Source: Stemphylium vesicarium (taxonomy: Eukaryota; Ascomycota; Dothideomycetes; Pleosporales; Pleosporaceae). From it: DNA of 64,000 nt. Below the pieces are notes generated by a model. The model was not told where the DNA came from and searched no databases. It saw only the letters and a program-made list of their open reading frames with translations. Shown piece by piece: positions 44,084 through 55,804 of the stretch (the stretch's first letter is position 1; every line of letters starts with the position of its first letter). The translations under genes and the position numbers were made by a program. The stretch lies in NCBI GenBank assembly GCA_004380135.1, contig QXCR01000020.1:124001-188000 (forward strand), in the 5' to 3' direction.

Positions 44084-45917
44084 CTAGAAGTTCTCCTTAC
44101 CCCACACGTAGCTGAAGCCTGGCTCAGAGTACATGTTGCACTTGACGTGGAGAGTAGATCCAAGACCCTTGGGACCGCAGAAGAAAACACCAGCTTCAGC
44201 AGGCGAGTGAATCTTACGAATGGACTTGAAGATCATATCCCAGTTTGGTCGACCAAAGTTTGTGGGAGCGCGGAGACCGGTGATGGCGTCTTGTTCGGCG
44301 TTTGCGTCGTTGATCATGATGTTTGTGGCGTCGTCTGCTTTGATCTTTGCGGTGAGGTACTAGACAGAACAATTAGTATAGAAAAGGGACGTGGGTGATG
44401 CAAAAGACTTACAGTGTGGATTTCGATGTGGTCATCGACATCCTGAGCCTCGATGGCTAAGAGCAACGATCGGAACCACTCGAAAGACCCGAAGTCTCTG
44501 CAAATCCAGAAGAAGTATACTTTCCTCAATCGAGTGCGCGATCCTTGCGGGTAGTTCATGCGGTACCAGATACTCTTGAGAATGGAGGCGAAAGGCGTGA
44601 CACCAATACCGGCACCACAGAGTACGGCGACTTCGAACTTGAATACGTCCTCGGAAGCGGAACCGAAAGGTCCGTCAATGTAGACGCGGGGAAGGATTTG
44701 TCGCAAAGCGATCTCCTCGCTCGATCCACCCTTCTCGCCCTTCTCACCGCCGGCTTTCTTTTCAGTGTTGCAACCCAGGGCTTGACCGAAGGCTTTGGTA
44801 AAGTTACCAACCATACGGATATGGACGGAAATGTAGTCTTCTTCGGGTGCGCTAGTAAGTGTGAAGGGGTGGTATTGCCAAATAGAGATTTCGGGGCAGC
44901 ATAAGAAAATGTACTGTGCATGTTAGCAGAAAACCCATAACCAAGGTGGAAGTAGCATACCTGTCCGGCACGGGTCTTGGTATGCTCTTTCTTGATCTGC
45001 ACCTCGCAAACGTTGCTGGGGTGCTGGATGACCTTGGAAATGTACGTCTTGTGTCTTCCCCTGACCTCACGGGCGATACGTTCGGCCAAGTACGCGAATC
45101 CACCGTACATCCAGTACTCCCAAAAGACACCGATACCATCGCAGAAAGGCGCAAAATCCGGCTTGATCATACAGAACGCTCCGTGAATCGACCAGAAAAT
45201 GAAGAAGACGATGAAGAGGTGGTGCATGTACCAGAAGCGTTCGAAGTTTGCGCGACGGGCCTTTTCCGCTGCTGTGATTGCAATGGCCATCAACGATATT
45301 AACATGACGTAGCCACTCCAGCCGGGTCCAGTAGCGAGATTGGCGAGAATAAAGCCCATGAAACCTAGGTTGTTGGATGCCGAGAACTTGGCAAGGTTGT
45401 TCCAGTGGGCAATGGTGTGGACCCAGGAGAAGAAGACGATGGACCAGGCAACAAGTTTGTGAAAGGTGATGTTCTTATCGAAAGGAATTACGTCGTTCAA
45501 TGGCGTGCGACGAGCCATAGAGATTAGATTCCTGCATACGGGGAACAGGATAAAAGCTACATCGACGTGTAGCACCAAAGCTGCTGAACGGGCGATGGGA
45601 AAGGTCAATCCGAAGGTATTTCTTGAGCCGATGGAGTTGTCCTTCAGTCCATAATTCATCATACCGAACACAAAAACCATAATGTGAAGGATTGCGAAGG
45701 TGAAGACGAAGCTGTTGATGTTAGTCGTGCTTTCCGAGCAGCGGGAGGCTGTAGCTCACAATCTTCGGTAACCTTCGTTGACCATCCACACATCAAACTT
45801 TTCTTTCCGTGTCAACTCTCGCGCCTTCTCATCCGACATCTCGCCGGACATGAGCATGCGCGTAAGCGGCGGCCATCTCGACCGCTCGCGACCCGTAAGA
45901 CTGGTGGTGTAAGACAT
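44084..45917 (-). CDS. noxB: NADPH oxidase, NoxB type
   Basis: Four exons, 45917-45760, 45711-44961, 44913-44413 and 44359-44084, with introns of 48, 47 and 53 bp; 561 residues. The N-terminal 50 residues end in FDVWMVNEGYRR, a feature I associate with NoxB rather than NoxA. Six hydrophobic helices follow, with heme His pairs in FHKLVAWSIVFFSWVHTIAHW and FWYMHHLFIVFFIFWSIHG. FAD binding is HPFTLTSAPEEDYISVHIR; NADPH binding includes YIDGPFGSASEDVF, VAVLCGAGIGVTPF and VFFCGPKGLG, and the terminal Phe is present (VWGKENF). The enzyme makes superoxide across membranes and in fungi controls sexual fruiting or infection structures. It is distinguished from ferric reductases by the APEEDY block and C-terminus. 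Confidence 0.9.
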
Positions 45918-47202
45918 GACTACAAAGTGGAGCGAATGTAGTAGCTGGGGAGCGCCAGTTGTGGAGGCCGGTGATCTTCAGACCTGCTGAATGTGGCCGA
46001 AGTATAACAATAAGGTCAAAGAATGTCTAAGTAATCTATCCAAAGGTTAGTCAGAGCAGGGCCAACACCGACAGCGGCGCCATCGACGAACAACCACACG
46101 ACTTACTAAAAGTGCCCGCACCAAAGAAGAGAAGAAGGTACGAAAAGAGGCGCTCAGTCACGCGGCTAAGGAAGCACCGGCATGAAATCGGTCGAGTCTT
46201 GGGGTGAGTAGGGGAAACAAAAGCCTATAAGCCAACGCTGCGATGCGGCGAAAAGAGGGAAAAAGCGGCGACGACGGGGTATTGACAAGTCAGGTCATCT
46301 CTGCACAAGCAGCGAAAGTGGGTAATGGGTATCAGTTAGTCAGGCCCCGTGAATCAATGGGTAATCCAGGGCTTTCCACCCAAGAAAGCGAAACGGTAGC
46401 AGAAGTCGAACCACATTCGATGACCTTGCTGCAACGCACTTTGGTACCGCCATCCAAGAGCGCGTATCGCACCGGCGGACTAGCCAATTAGAGACGGCGT
46501 ATGGCGTGGCTGGGGCGAAAAGTGTGCCAAGGCTGTGCTCTGAAACCTGAATGGCCATGCATTTTAGCCTTTGCTATGCGAAAAGGCGGAGGGAGACGTT
46601 TGAGAGGCGTTTGGGGATTGCGAAGCTAAAACTTAGTGCGTTAGAGCGCGGCGCCTCCATTCTGTGGGCCCCTGATCGGTGCTGTGAGCCTCAACTGCCG
46701 ATGCGTGACGAGACCTTTCAACTCCATGTGCTCCGACGCCTTTTGACCGCCCTGCCATGTGGGCCGCCGAACAAGCTTCAATGGTTCGCGAGAATTGTGC
46801 GGCTTGGCTGAGAATGACAGCTGTAAGAGGGGGATACGCTTGCCATTCTCACGCCTTGGCTGAAGCTTTGCAGCAGGTCCTGAGACCAGCAGTGGGACAA
46901 TCCGCAGTCCACTACCTGTTGTACGAAAGAAGCATCCAAAGAGCACACATGATTACTCTATGACGGTCGGACGGGTATGGCGGCATCGATCTTCAATAGT
47001 ACACGACGATCCGCCACGTTCCGTATGTTTCAACGGTCGCACTGCGGCACAAATACACAGCAAGTTCTACTAGTATATCCGACCACTATTTCCGTCCAAA
47101 CATGTCCAGTCTTGGAACTCCAAACACCATCGTGACCGACCGCACCCAGTCCCCAACTTCCAAAACAAGAAGCTTCGCTGCTAAAACAATGACAACGCGC
47201 CC
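45918..47202. other. Long intergenic region
   Basis: About 1.3 kb: the NoxB promoter side, then the 3' side of the SDR gene. Short open frames near 46243-46490 and 46551-46963 have no motif. I see no gene, repeat or RNA. Confidence 0.5.
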
Positions 47203-48040
47203 TCACAACATCAAAAAACCACCACTAGCGGAGATGGTCTGACCCGAAACCCACTTTGCGTCCTCGCCACAGAGCCACGCCACGATTCTTGCAACATCGT
47301 CGACAGTGCCCACGCGTTTCTCAACGGCCGTTTGCTTCAATTGGCCTTGCACGATTTCCTTGGGCACGTCCGCCAGCATCTCCGACTCTACGGGACCAGG
47401 TGCGACGGCATTGACGGTATGCCCTGCACCACCTAGTTCCTGTGCTAGGCTCCGCGTCATGCCCTCTATTGCTGCTTTGGATCCGGCGTAAAGCGACAGG
47501 TTGGCGAAACAGGTTCGTGAGCCGACAGATGACATGTTTATTATTCTGCCTGGGGCACGTAGGTGTGGCACTACGGCACCAGTCAGGAGTAGAGGCCCGC
47601 GAACGTTGACGTCGAAGATTGCAGCGTAGTCTTCTGCTGTTGTCTCCACGACAGACTTGTTGAAAAGAACGCCAGCGTTGTTGACCAAGATGTCGATCTT
47701 GTCGCCAAAGGCCTCTCGGGTTGCCGACACGATCTTTGCGGGTGCATCAAGTTGCTTGAGGTCGGCTTGTACGATTGTCGATGAACTACCATTGCCAAGC
47801 GACTTGATCTTGGATGCGACTTCCTCAGCTAGCTCCCCGCTCTTGGGAGATGTGTAGACGAGTGTGACCTGTCATAAATGTCAGTGGACTTTTAGGATAC
47901 ATTGGCTGTGTTCGACCGACCTTTGCTCCTCGCCTCGCCAGCTCTAACGCCAAGCCAGCCCCAATGCCTCGCGAGGCGCCAGTGACTATGGCCACTTTGC
48001 CTTGGAGAGGGTAGACGGTAGGGTTTGATTCAGAAGTCAT
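47203..48040 (-). CDS. Short-chain dehydrogenase/reductase
   Basis: Two exons, 48040-47921 and 47868-47203, with a 52-bp intron using a GTCGGT donor; 261 residues. The cofactor motif TGASRGIG is at about 20-27, LVNNAGVL marks the core, and the active site Ser and YxxxK appear in NMSSVGSR and LYAGSKAAIEG. The C-terminal AKWVSGQTISASGGF is typical of classical SDRs like FabG. It is probably an NAD(P)-dependent oxidoreductase, substrate unknown. The first intron splits the cofactor domain, so the larger exon alone lacks the Gly-rich motif. Confidence 0.92.
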
Positions 48041-48729
48041 CGCGAAGGCAAGTCGTTCGGTTCGTCTTGGGTGTTTAGTCGATAGTCTTGGACCTAGATC
48101 AGTAATGACCTTATGTAGCTTTCTTATACACGTAGAAGACTGGTTGCGATAACGATTTGGTTCGGGTTCAGCGATGTTATTCGGATGTGCAGGTAAGCAT
48201 TGCATATTGTTGCGATTGTGTAAGCTATACGTCATCGATTGGTGAGTGGTAAAGAGTGCTTGCCGATCAACCCCATGAGAGCCGACATACTTCGGAAGGC
48301 CTTGTGTAACGAGTGACGAGGGACAAAGTCACAAAAATCGGAACTCGAACTTTCAGTGTCAGGAATTAATGATAGAAATGTATAAAAATATGTATTAATC
48401 TTGAAGGTACCACGAAACGCTCACTTGACTGTTGAAAGAATCTACTCTTGTTGGACGGCCGGCCTCCCAACTTCCCTACGACGGAAAACCAAATTAATCG
48501 ACACCTTGAGATCCAAAAAGAGTATTGTCGCAAGAGGATGGATCGGAGTAGGTCGACGCATGGCGAGTGTGTGTCGAAAAAGACTCGATGGGACAGTGCG
48601 TACGTCGTTACTCCGGGGTATTCGAAAACAAAATCGCGATAGTCGTAAAGCTCTGCAGCAGTGACGATCTCAACAAAGTCACGCCGATCCCATCGTTGCT
48701 TGGACCCCTACTTCTTTTGTTCCGGCCGT
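48041..48729. other. Intergenic, no gene seen
   Basis: About 690 bp: the SDR promoter and the 3' UTR of the small membrane protein. An AT-rich stretch at 48360-48400 separates the two sides. No motif-bearing frame was found. Confidence 0.5.
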
Positions 48730-48948
48730 TTATCGCTTGATGAAGCCGAGCAGCTTTCCCTTTCTCGCGTTCGGGTCCTTCTTCTTTGGGTACATCTTAG
48801 ATGTAACGAAGTGGACGTACCATATCAGGACGCCGAACATGGATAGGCCGAAGATGACGAGAAATAGCGTGATGACTGGTCGACCGTCGGCTTGTACTGA
48901 ACGCAGCGCTGCTGGTGTAAGGATTGGTGCAAGCCATTCAAAAGCCAT
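48730..48948 (-). CDS. Small single-pass membrane protein, 72 aa
   Basis: Single exon of 72 residues starting MAFEWLAPILTPAALRSVQ. One strong hydrophobic helix spans about 25-48 (VITLFLVIFGLSMFGVLIWYV), followed by a basic tail (KMYPKKKDPNARKGKLLGF). The polar-hydrophobic-basic layout fits a tail-side-in ER or mitochondrial membrane protein. I do not recognise the family. The ATG has a good context (agATGGCT on the minus strand). Confidence 0.65.
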   Translation of the reverse strand: MAFEWLAPILTPAALRSVQADGRPVITLFLVIFGLSMFGVLIWYVHFVTSKMYPKKKDPNARKGKLLGFIKR

Positions 48949-50091
48949 CTTGTTCGTGTTCGCCGGGAGTTTTTGTGTAGGAGAATTTGCGTCGGGGTAT
49001 TTGTAGTGGTATTTACTTTGAGCGAAGGGCTTCTAGTTTGTGACTAAGACCAAGGGAAAGACAGCCGGCTGCCAATGAAAAAAAAATGAAGGGAAGGTAT
49101 CGCCAGCGACGTGCAAGAATTGAAGTTGAGAAACGTGATGTTCGTTGGACAGCAGCGGAAATTGGCGAAAATGCGACAGTTAGCGTTCATGTACCCCCAC
49201 CGAAAAGCAAAGGCAACGGCGCGTCGGCCAAACCAATCTCGTTTCGCGCATGACCTGACCTCTCAGTATTCTCGGCAGATCGCATGATGTTTACACAAGA
49301 AGCCATACACATAGCGTACGGAGAGCTGTTCGACGTGAGGCAACTGTCTGATATGACGGTTGTTTCAAATGCAAGGCGGGCCAAGAGACTATGGTGAGAC
49401 GCACTCGTTGCAGAACGTTCCGATGCCCGGCTGTGGATAGTCTTCGCGAGGCGTCCCACTGTAGAGAACCTGTTGAACGACTCCACGTCTCTTGATTAAG
49501 CCCGAGGTTCTCGCGCGACCGGCTGCCGTCATGCTTTAGGCTCCAGTGTTGAACCGATTCAACCGAACTACTCCGAGGTCAGTATTGGAGTTTGAGGTTA
49601 GTGCGCGGGCTGCGAGCGGAGACGTCTGGGGCGAACGTCTCAGACATGACATCCAATTGGCAGCAACGTGCGTGAGTCCAACTTCAAGCCCATATAATGC
49701 GGTGTTATATTTCTGCGCAGGATTGCGGACAGAGTGTTGAGAAGTGTTGAGAAGGTAGGTGGTGACAGGAAATGGAGGATTGGTAGTGGCCTCACGTAAT
49801 CTTCGGCTTGGCTCGGCTGTGATTGGACGAGGAAAAAAGGCTCTTCTCGAAAACTGTTCGCACAAATAGGCCGCGTGGTTCCCCCCTCAAGCTCACCTGC
49901 ATATTCCCACGCTCTCACGACGAAGGATTCGGAACCGTCTGGTCTGTATATCGCATTCGCAATTGCTGACCCTCAGATTACGCAAAAGAGAGAAACTCAC
50001 AGCTCGCTGCCACCACTTTCAGCCAATCTCTGCTTCCAACCTCGCATACGATTGCTGCAGTATAATTTGTTTTCTTTAATTTATATCCAAC
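48949..50091. promoter_or_regulatory. Divergent intergenic region
   Basis: About 1.1 kb between the small membrane protein and EMG1. The last 150 bp before the EMG1 ATG are pyrimidine/AT-rich (ttgttttctttaatttatatcc), a typical leader. Other frames lack support. Confidence 0.45.
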
Positions 50092-51052
50092 ATGGCTCCC
50101 CTCAAGCCCGAAGACTCCAACTCGCCTACTGAAAGGCCCTCCTCGCGCGACTCAGCCGAGCGGGGAAAGAAGCGCGCAAGTATGTCGACACCAGCTTACA
50201 CCTTCAACCATTGTCCTGGACAAGAAGGACGCTGACATTGCCGTACTACCCGTAGGAACACAATCGATGCCTCCTCCAGAGCTGCCGAAATTAGTCGCCG
50301 AGCAACATGTCCCCATCCCCACCAACGACAAGGACACGCAGCGCCTGATCGTCGTCCTCTGTAATGCGACACTGGAGACGTACAAGGCGTCGCACGGCAC
50401 TGGCCGGGGGCCCGGTGCGCGCGAGGACAAGTACAACTTGTTAAACAGCGACGATCACATCGGTGTAATGCGGAAGATGGGGCGCGACATCAGTGAGGCT
50501 CGGCCTGACATCACACACCAAGTGCGTACAAGAGGAGGCTAGAGGGGGTGCCCATCAGCTAACGTGGCCATGCAGTGTCTACTCACACTACTCGACTCGC
50601 CAATCAACAAGGCGGGCAAGCTTCAGATCTACATCCACACCTCCAAGAACGTACTCATCAGGGTCAGCCCTACAGTCCGCATCCCTCGTACCTTCAAGCG
50701 ATTCGCCGGACTCATGGTGCAGCTGCTGCACAGACATCAAATCCGCTCGACATCGTCGCAAGAGAAGCTCATCGAAGTCATCAAGAACCCCATCACCGAT
50801 CACCTCCCGCCTAATTGCCGCAAGGTCACGCTCAGTTTCGACTCCGAGGTCGTACGTGTCAGTGATTACATCGGAGGCCTCAACAAGGGTGAGAGTATTG
50901 CCGTTTTCGTCGGTGCCATGGCCAAGGGCAACGACGACTTCGCCGACGGCATCAAGGACGACAGCATCGCCATTAGTCAGTTCAACCTCAGTGCCAGCGT
51001 TGCATGCAGTAAGTTCTGCCATGCCGCTGAGGACGTCTGGAATATCTTCTAG
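50092..51052 (+). CDS. EMG1: Ribosome biogenesis methyltransferase Emg1/Nep1
   Basis: Three exons, 50092-50179, 50256-50521 and 50576-51052, with introns of 76 and 54 bp; 276 residues. The N-terminal 45 residues are Ser/Lys-rich and variable. The SPOUT fold includes [55 protein letters not shown] across the second junction, and GKLQIYIHTSKNVLIRVSP, PRTFKRFAGLMVQLL, FVGAMAKGNDDFAD and ISQFNLSASVACSKFCHA. Nep1 methylates a pseudouridine of 18S rRNA and is needed for 40S assembly in the nucleolus. All core motifs are intact. Confidence 0.96.
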
Positions 51053-52473
51053 TTGAACGGAACAACCACCCCCCTCGTTCGACCTATCCATGCCGAACAC
51101 GCCAGCAAGCCCACAAGCAACAAATTAACGAACCGGATCGCAAACCGGAAACTCCAAGATAACGGGAACTCATAGGCAGCGGGACACGTTCACGGCTTAG
51201 ATCGCAACATCGACAGCCTGGGCGCTACTGCATCTGATTTTGGGCGTCTGCTTGAGGTTTTTTTACAACAAAACAACTACTCTGGCTCAACGCACAACAA
51301 TCCATCTTCCTTTGAAGACCGCGGGGCAGCTCAACCTGCCCCGCACCTCCTGTTTTCCTATGTTTCTCATAAAGTGGCGCAGTCGATGAGTTGGTCTGCG
51401 CCTGCGGGCCTGCGGGTCGGGTCTTGCCATGGGCCTTGTTGTGGCTTGTTATTGGCTGTGGTTCTGGCAGGTTTTCTCCGTAGCTAGTTTCCTGGGTAAT
51501 CGCGGCTCCATGTCGAGCACAAAAGTTTTGAGCAGGAGGATCAGGGGCGTCAGCAATGTATTTCCTGGCGAATGAAAAAGTACGCTTCACGTCATCTCCG
51601 TAATGAGAGCCGTTGACCCCTCTTTCGAGCATATCCTCAGTCGTCGTTCCATGACCATTCCCTGCGGGGTTAGACGGAGGAACATGGTATCCTCATTGCG
51701 CCTGCGGCGGGAGAGTAACGGGTGCGTGATGGACAAGGAGCCGCATCGCCGATCTCCCATGATCCCTAGCGAACATCGTAAAAAGCAACCACATGGCAAG
51801 TCCTACCGACTTTTGCTAACGACACCAAGAATCCACGGCGATGCCTGTAATGGTAGCCTCACCAGGGCGTCATCTTGGTTCTTGCACGAAGCATGCCCCG
51901 TTTATCGACGTCACACAATGTCGAATGGCGCGATGCAACGACAAGCGGTGCGTCCAGACCGCAAATACTCAACCGCACGCGACAAGCGACCAGAAAGCGA
52001 TGAGCCATTCACGACGTAGCGTAGTGCGCGTTGTGAGGCGTGCGACGGCTTAAACCTCTCGCGGCTGCGGGCCGGAGCCCAGAACCAATGTCATACACCG
52101 ACACCTCGCTTACCTTTACAAATTTGTTAGCTGCAGACGCAGGACATGTGGCAGCATCACAACTTCTTAACAGCGACCTCCTTGACAGAGTGCTGCAGCT
52201 GTGGGGCGTGCTAGTAGGGACTTTCCCGCAACAGTATCGAACGCCCTGCCACTCGGTTCACGATGCATCGAGACGCTGCAGGTGGACGGGGTATGATATA
52301 AACCTCGAGGCCGTACCGATACTTTGGCTGCTACTTGCACTCCCCTCTACACATCCCATCTCGATACACTTCGCTGTCTGCACATCCACGGCTCTCTTAT
52401 CCCCTTAATACTCGCCCTGTTGATTGCCGCGTCTTCGTCCCTTCGCTTCTTTTTTGCTCACCGCCGCTGAGCA
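51053..52473. other. Long intergenic region
   Basis: About 1.4 kb between EMG1 and the VOC gene. A possible TATA-like word (gatataaacc) lies at 52297. Several open frames of 60-140 codons exist on both strands but have no motif and uneven composition. No RNA gene was found. Confidence 0.5.
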
Positions 52474-54788
52474 ATGCCCGTCGCCCACATCGGTCTCACG
52501 GTTTCGCATCTTCCAACGTCGACGTCCTTCTTTCTCTCTGCACTTCAGCCGCTTGGCTACCGATACATTGGAGAGACCGGTCACCAGATCGGGCTCGGTA
52601 TCTACAATGCAGACTTCTTTCTTTGCCAAGAGACGCCTGGGTAAGATGACCGATTGTTAGCCAGGTACACCGCAACTGACAGCCACGTAGCGTAAAAGCC
52701 GGTGCCGCACACATTGCATTCACCGCCCCCAGCACAACGGCAGTCCGGAATTTCTATACCGCTGCGTTGACAGCCGGCGGCCGCCCCAACGGAAGCCCGG
52801 CCACTCGAGACGCGCAAACGGGCCACTTTAATGCTGCAGTCCTTGACTTTGACGGAAACAGCATCGAGGCCGTGTACAAGAATGGACCCGACATGGCCGA
52901 GGACGGCACCGTTTACAAGCACAGCAGAGTCATCACGTGGCGAAGAACTGTCACGACCAGTTACCGTGAAAGTTCAAGTACCCATACTTACACGTCTGCT
53001 TCGAGGGCGGCGCCATCTGCAGCCCCACCGCAGGCTGAAGCAGCCGTTCCAAAGCCGCCGTCTGTGGCCAGAAGCATCTCGGCAGACAATGTCGTGCCCG
53101 CTCCTGAGGCGACCAAGACCAATTCGGAAGAGGGAGCAGGGAAGCAAATCTTCGGAGCTTTACTTGGAGCTGCTGCAGGCGCAGCCGTGGCGTATGCATT
53201 CGTGCGAAGCGAACGCGATAGCGCAAAGAAAGAGGCTGAATTCAACGCTTTCCTCGACGCCAAAAACGCGGTCAAGAATGCTGCTGGCCTCTTCGCTCAG
53301 ACCCCGGCGCAACCCGAACCACCCCAGCAAACCCCACAACCCGCACCGCCCGCACCGCCAGTACAGCCCGCTGAGCCAACTCCGCCGCCAGCACAACCTA
53401 CACCCCAGGCCATCGCTCCGCCGCCAGAGCCTCCTCAGTCAGTACACCGCAACAACGATGACGACGACGCGCGTTCCACCTATTCGCGAGCGTCGCAGAT
53501 CCCCAAGACCACAGTGCCACGACAGATTGAAGCCGCGCCTGCGGACTACTACGCACCATCCCAGTTCAGTGCTCCCAGTGCGCTCGCTCAGGCTCGCGCG
53601 CTCGAGTACTCCAAGCCGCGTGCAATTGAGTACGCAGAGCCTCAAGCCATCGAGTATGCCCCCGCGTACTCTCGTGCCCCGTCGGCTGCGCCATCTAGGC
53701 TTACGTCAGCTCATCGCTCCAGCACCAGCCCTGAGCTGTTGATGCTCGAGCAATCAAGGAGCACTGTGTCGGCAGGCAAATACGACAACATGGAAGAGAA
53801 TCTGAAGCCACCACGGCCATCCAAATCTCGAAGCGTTGTTTCAAAGGCACACAGTGCTGCGCCTAGCACTCTGGTCTCATCCTTTGTGGCTGATTATGAT
53901 GATGTGAAGAGCAGTGCAGGCAGCGAGCGTTCGCACCGCTCGAGTAGATCCAAGGCCAAATCTTCCCACAGCAAGCACACTAGCAGCCGTAAGGAACGTG
54001 TACCTTCACCACCACCCCCACCACCCCCGCCAGCGCCGCCAGCGAAAAAGGTGCCCCCCAAGGTTCCATCCAAGGCCGCCTCGCTTGTCAGCAGTATCTT
54101 CAACCGTGATAAGAACAAGCCCAAGGACGACGACGATGACGACTTCATTGACGATCTTGACATTGAAGAGCTGACCGAAGACGACCTCGATACCGTCGTG
54201 CCCAGCGACAGCATTTCGCAAATCGGCGAAGACGGACCTCGCCGCAGGCGCCGCACGCACCGGACAAAGAGCAGCAAGAACGACGACGCCGAAACCTCCG
54301 TCAGCCACCGCAGCAAGAAGCACACCGACGACGCCGAATCCTCCATCAGCAAGTCATCCAAGCGCTCGCACCGCTCGCGTTCGCACAAGACGGCTGACTC
54401 AGCCGACGACGAAGACTCGTCTCGTCCTCACCACCGCTCCTCGCGGTCCTCAAAAACCAAACCCTCCATCATCGCCTCTGAACCCAGCGAAGCATCTACC
54501 GTACGCCCCGTCACCAAATCATCTTCTTCCTCATCATCATCCTCCTCCTTTTCCAAATCTTCTCGCAAGGATAGCCTGACCCAAGGACAGTACGACCATC
54601 TATTCGACGAAGTCCAGTATGGAACCGGTAACGTGCATACTTCTCGCAATGTCGGCGGCCCTACGCCTAGCATGGTCAGTGCCGCACGCAAGAACCCCAT
54701 GCGTGGTATGATTAATTTCAACCATGCGCAGAAGTTGAGGAATTTCGAGGGCAGTCAGGCGGGTGTTCCCACGGATAGGTATGATTAG
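52474..54788 (+). CDS. VOC/glyoxalase-fold protein with long disordered, Ser/Lys-rich tail
   Basis: Two exons, 52474-52640 and 52691-54788, across a 50-bp intron (GTAAGA..GTAG); 754 residues. Residues 1-135 form a VOC fold: PVAHIGLTVSHLPTSTSFF, YRYIGETGHQIGLGIYNADF, AGAAHIAFTAPSTTAVRNFY, AAVLDFDGNSIEAVYK; the first His and last Glu could bind metal. A Gly/Ala segment, IFGALLGAAAGAAVAYAFV, lies near 200-220 and could be a membrane or oligomerising zipper. Then come Pro-rich (PPQTPQPAPPAPP), Ser/Arg and Asp-rich (KDDDDDDFIDDLDIEELTED) segments and RSSRSKAKSSHSK-type repeats. The domain mix is unusual. Function unknown; a scaffold or regulatory role for the tail is a guess. Confidence 0.82.
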
Positions 54789-55570
54789 GGTGAGGTTGGA
54801 TGAGTTGTGAGAGGTATCTTGATTTTTGTTTAGAATGTTTTGTTACATCATCGCATCGCACTCTGTTGTTGCTTTTACATATTTTTAGCGCTTTTGTTCT
54901 GGGCATTTTCACCGGCGCGGTACATGCGGCATTGGGCTGGCGTTCTTTACTATCTTATCCTTCACTGCCCCTTTGGGGGAGGTGATTTTCTACTCCTTTT
55001 TTCCTGGAAAGATTGTTATAGATTTACGCAAAACTCTACGAAGAAAGTTAAGTGAAAAAAAAAACATACATGAGTTATGAGGGGATGAAACAGAACCACT
55101 TCTACCTGAGATTCAAGTCTGATACGTGCCGTGTGAATTCTCGTAGTCTTAATGCTGCTCTTCTTTGGCTTCTTCCATTCTTATTCCTTCTTGCTCGACT
55201 GGTGGACGAAGCACGTCTTCAAACTCCGCTCTCCACAGGCAAAATCTGATGACAACACGCTAAAAGTATTCAGCTGACGTACGTACCCAGGAATGCAACA
55301 CATCTCGGCCAACATGCGTGATTACGAAGTAATCTCGTTAAATCTCGTGAACGATATCAGACACGAGGAACGACGGCCATTGCGATGCCTTGTCGAGGGA
55401 GAAAGTCAAGATGATGCAGAGTAGTTGTATGCCCTATCTTTTTCCTTCATACTAACCCTTCATCCCTCCCTCTCCCATATAATCCCTCCAACCCTCTATC
55501 CCTCCCTTCCTCATCCCTTCCCCCCTTTCATCTCCCATCTCCCTCCCCACACCCCCATCGAACACCTTAC
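54789..55570. other. Convergent intergenic region
   Basis: About 780 bp between the VOC gene and the minus-strand Cys-rich gene. The part at 55440-55560 is a dense CCCT/TCCC pyrimidine tract on the plus strand, so purine-rich on the other. No gene seen. Confidence 0.5.
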
Positions 55571-55804
55571 CTAAACACTCCTAGCACCCCCCTCCCTAAC
55601 CCTAATCTTAACCCTCCTCCAACTCACCTCCCGCGGAAACAGCGCCTCAGGCGGGCCCTGCCCTGGATCACACTCCCAGCACTCGCCGCCACGCTCGCGC
55701 TCGACGTCAGTGGGGTAGTTGCACAGCGGGGCGCGGGTGCAGCGGCGGAGGACCCAGAAGGCGTGTTGGCATGTGCTGTGTTTAAGGGTGACTCTTGTGC
55801 ACAT
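55571..55804 (-). CDS. Small Cys-rich protein, MC...CxH type, 77 aa
   Basis: Single exon of 77 residues beginning MCTRVTLKHSTCQHAFWVL, with RRCTRAPLC and GGECWECDPG. It shares the MC start, a C-x-H and a GGEC-x2-C element with the protein at 39274-39555, which suggests one small zinc-binding-like family. No signal peptide. The frame is open far upstream of this ATG, but the Met-Cys start is chosen by that similarity. The last part of the coding strand is G-rich and includes two telomere-type TTAGGG units encoding IRV. Confidence 0.6.
   Translation of the reverse strand: MCTRVTLKHSTCQHAFWVLRRCTRAPLCNYPTDVERERGGECWECDPGQGPPEALFPREVSWRRVKIRVREGGARSV
55594..55605 (+). repeat. Two interstitial telomere-type units (CCCTAA)2
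   Basis: CCCTAACCCTAA is exact and is followed by a third, imperfect unit (tcttaaccc). TTAGGG is the telomere repeat in most filamentous fungi. It lies inside the 3' coding part of the small Cys-rich gene. Two units can easily arise by chance in G-rich sequence. Confidence 0.8.

Noticed and set aside
44084..45917. Ferric reductase instead of NADPH oxidase
   Set aside because: The SAPEEDYISVH block, the N-terminal MVNEGYRR and the terminal KENF fit Nox, and ferric-reductase-type extra helices are missing.
42053..48040. Possible secondary-metabolite cluster (MBL hydrolase, NoxB, SDR)
   Set aside because: No backbone synthase, transporter or pathway regulator is present; each gene type is common and the spacing is wide.
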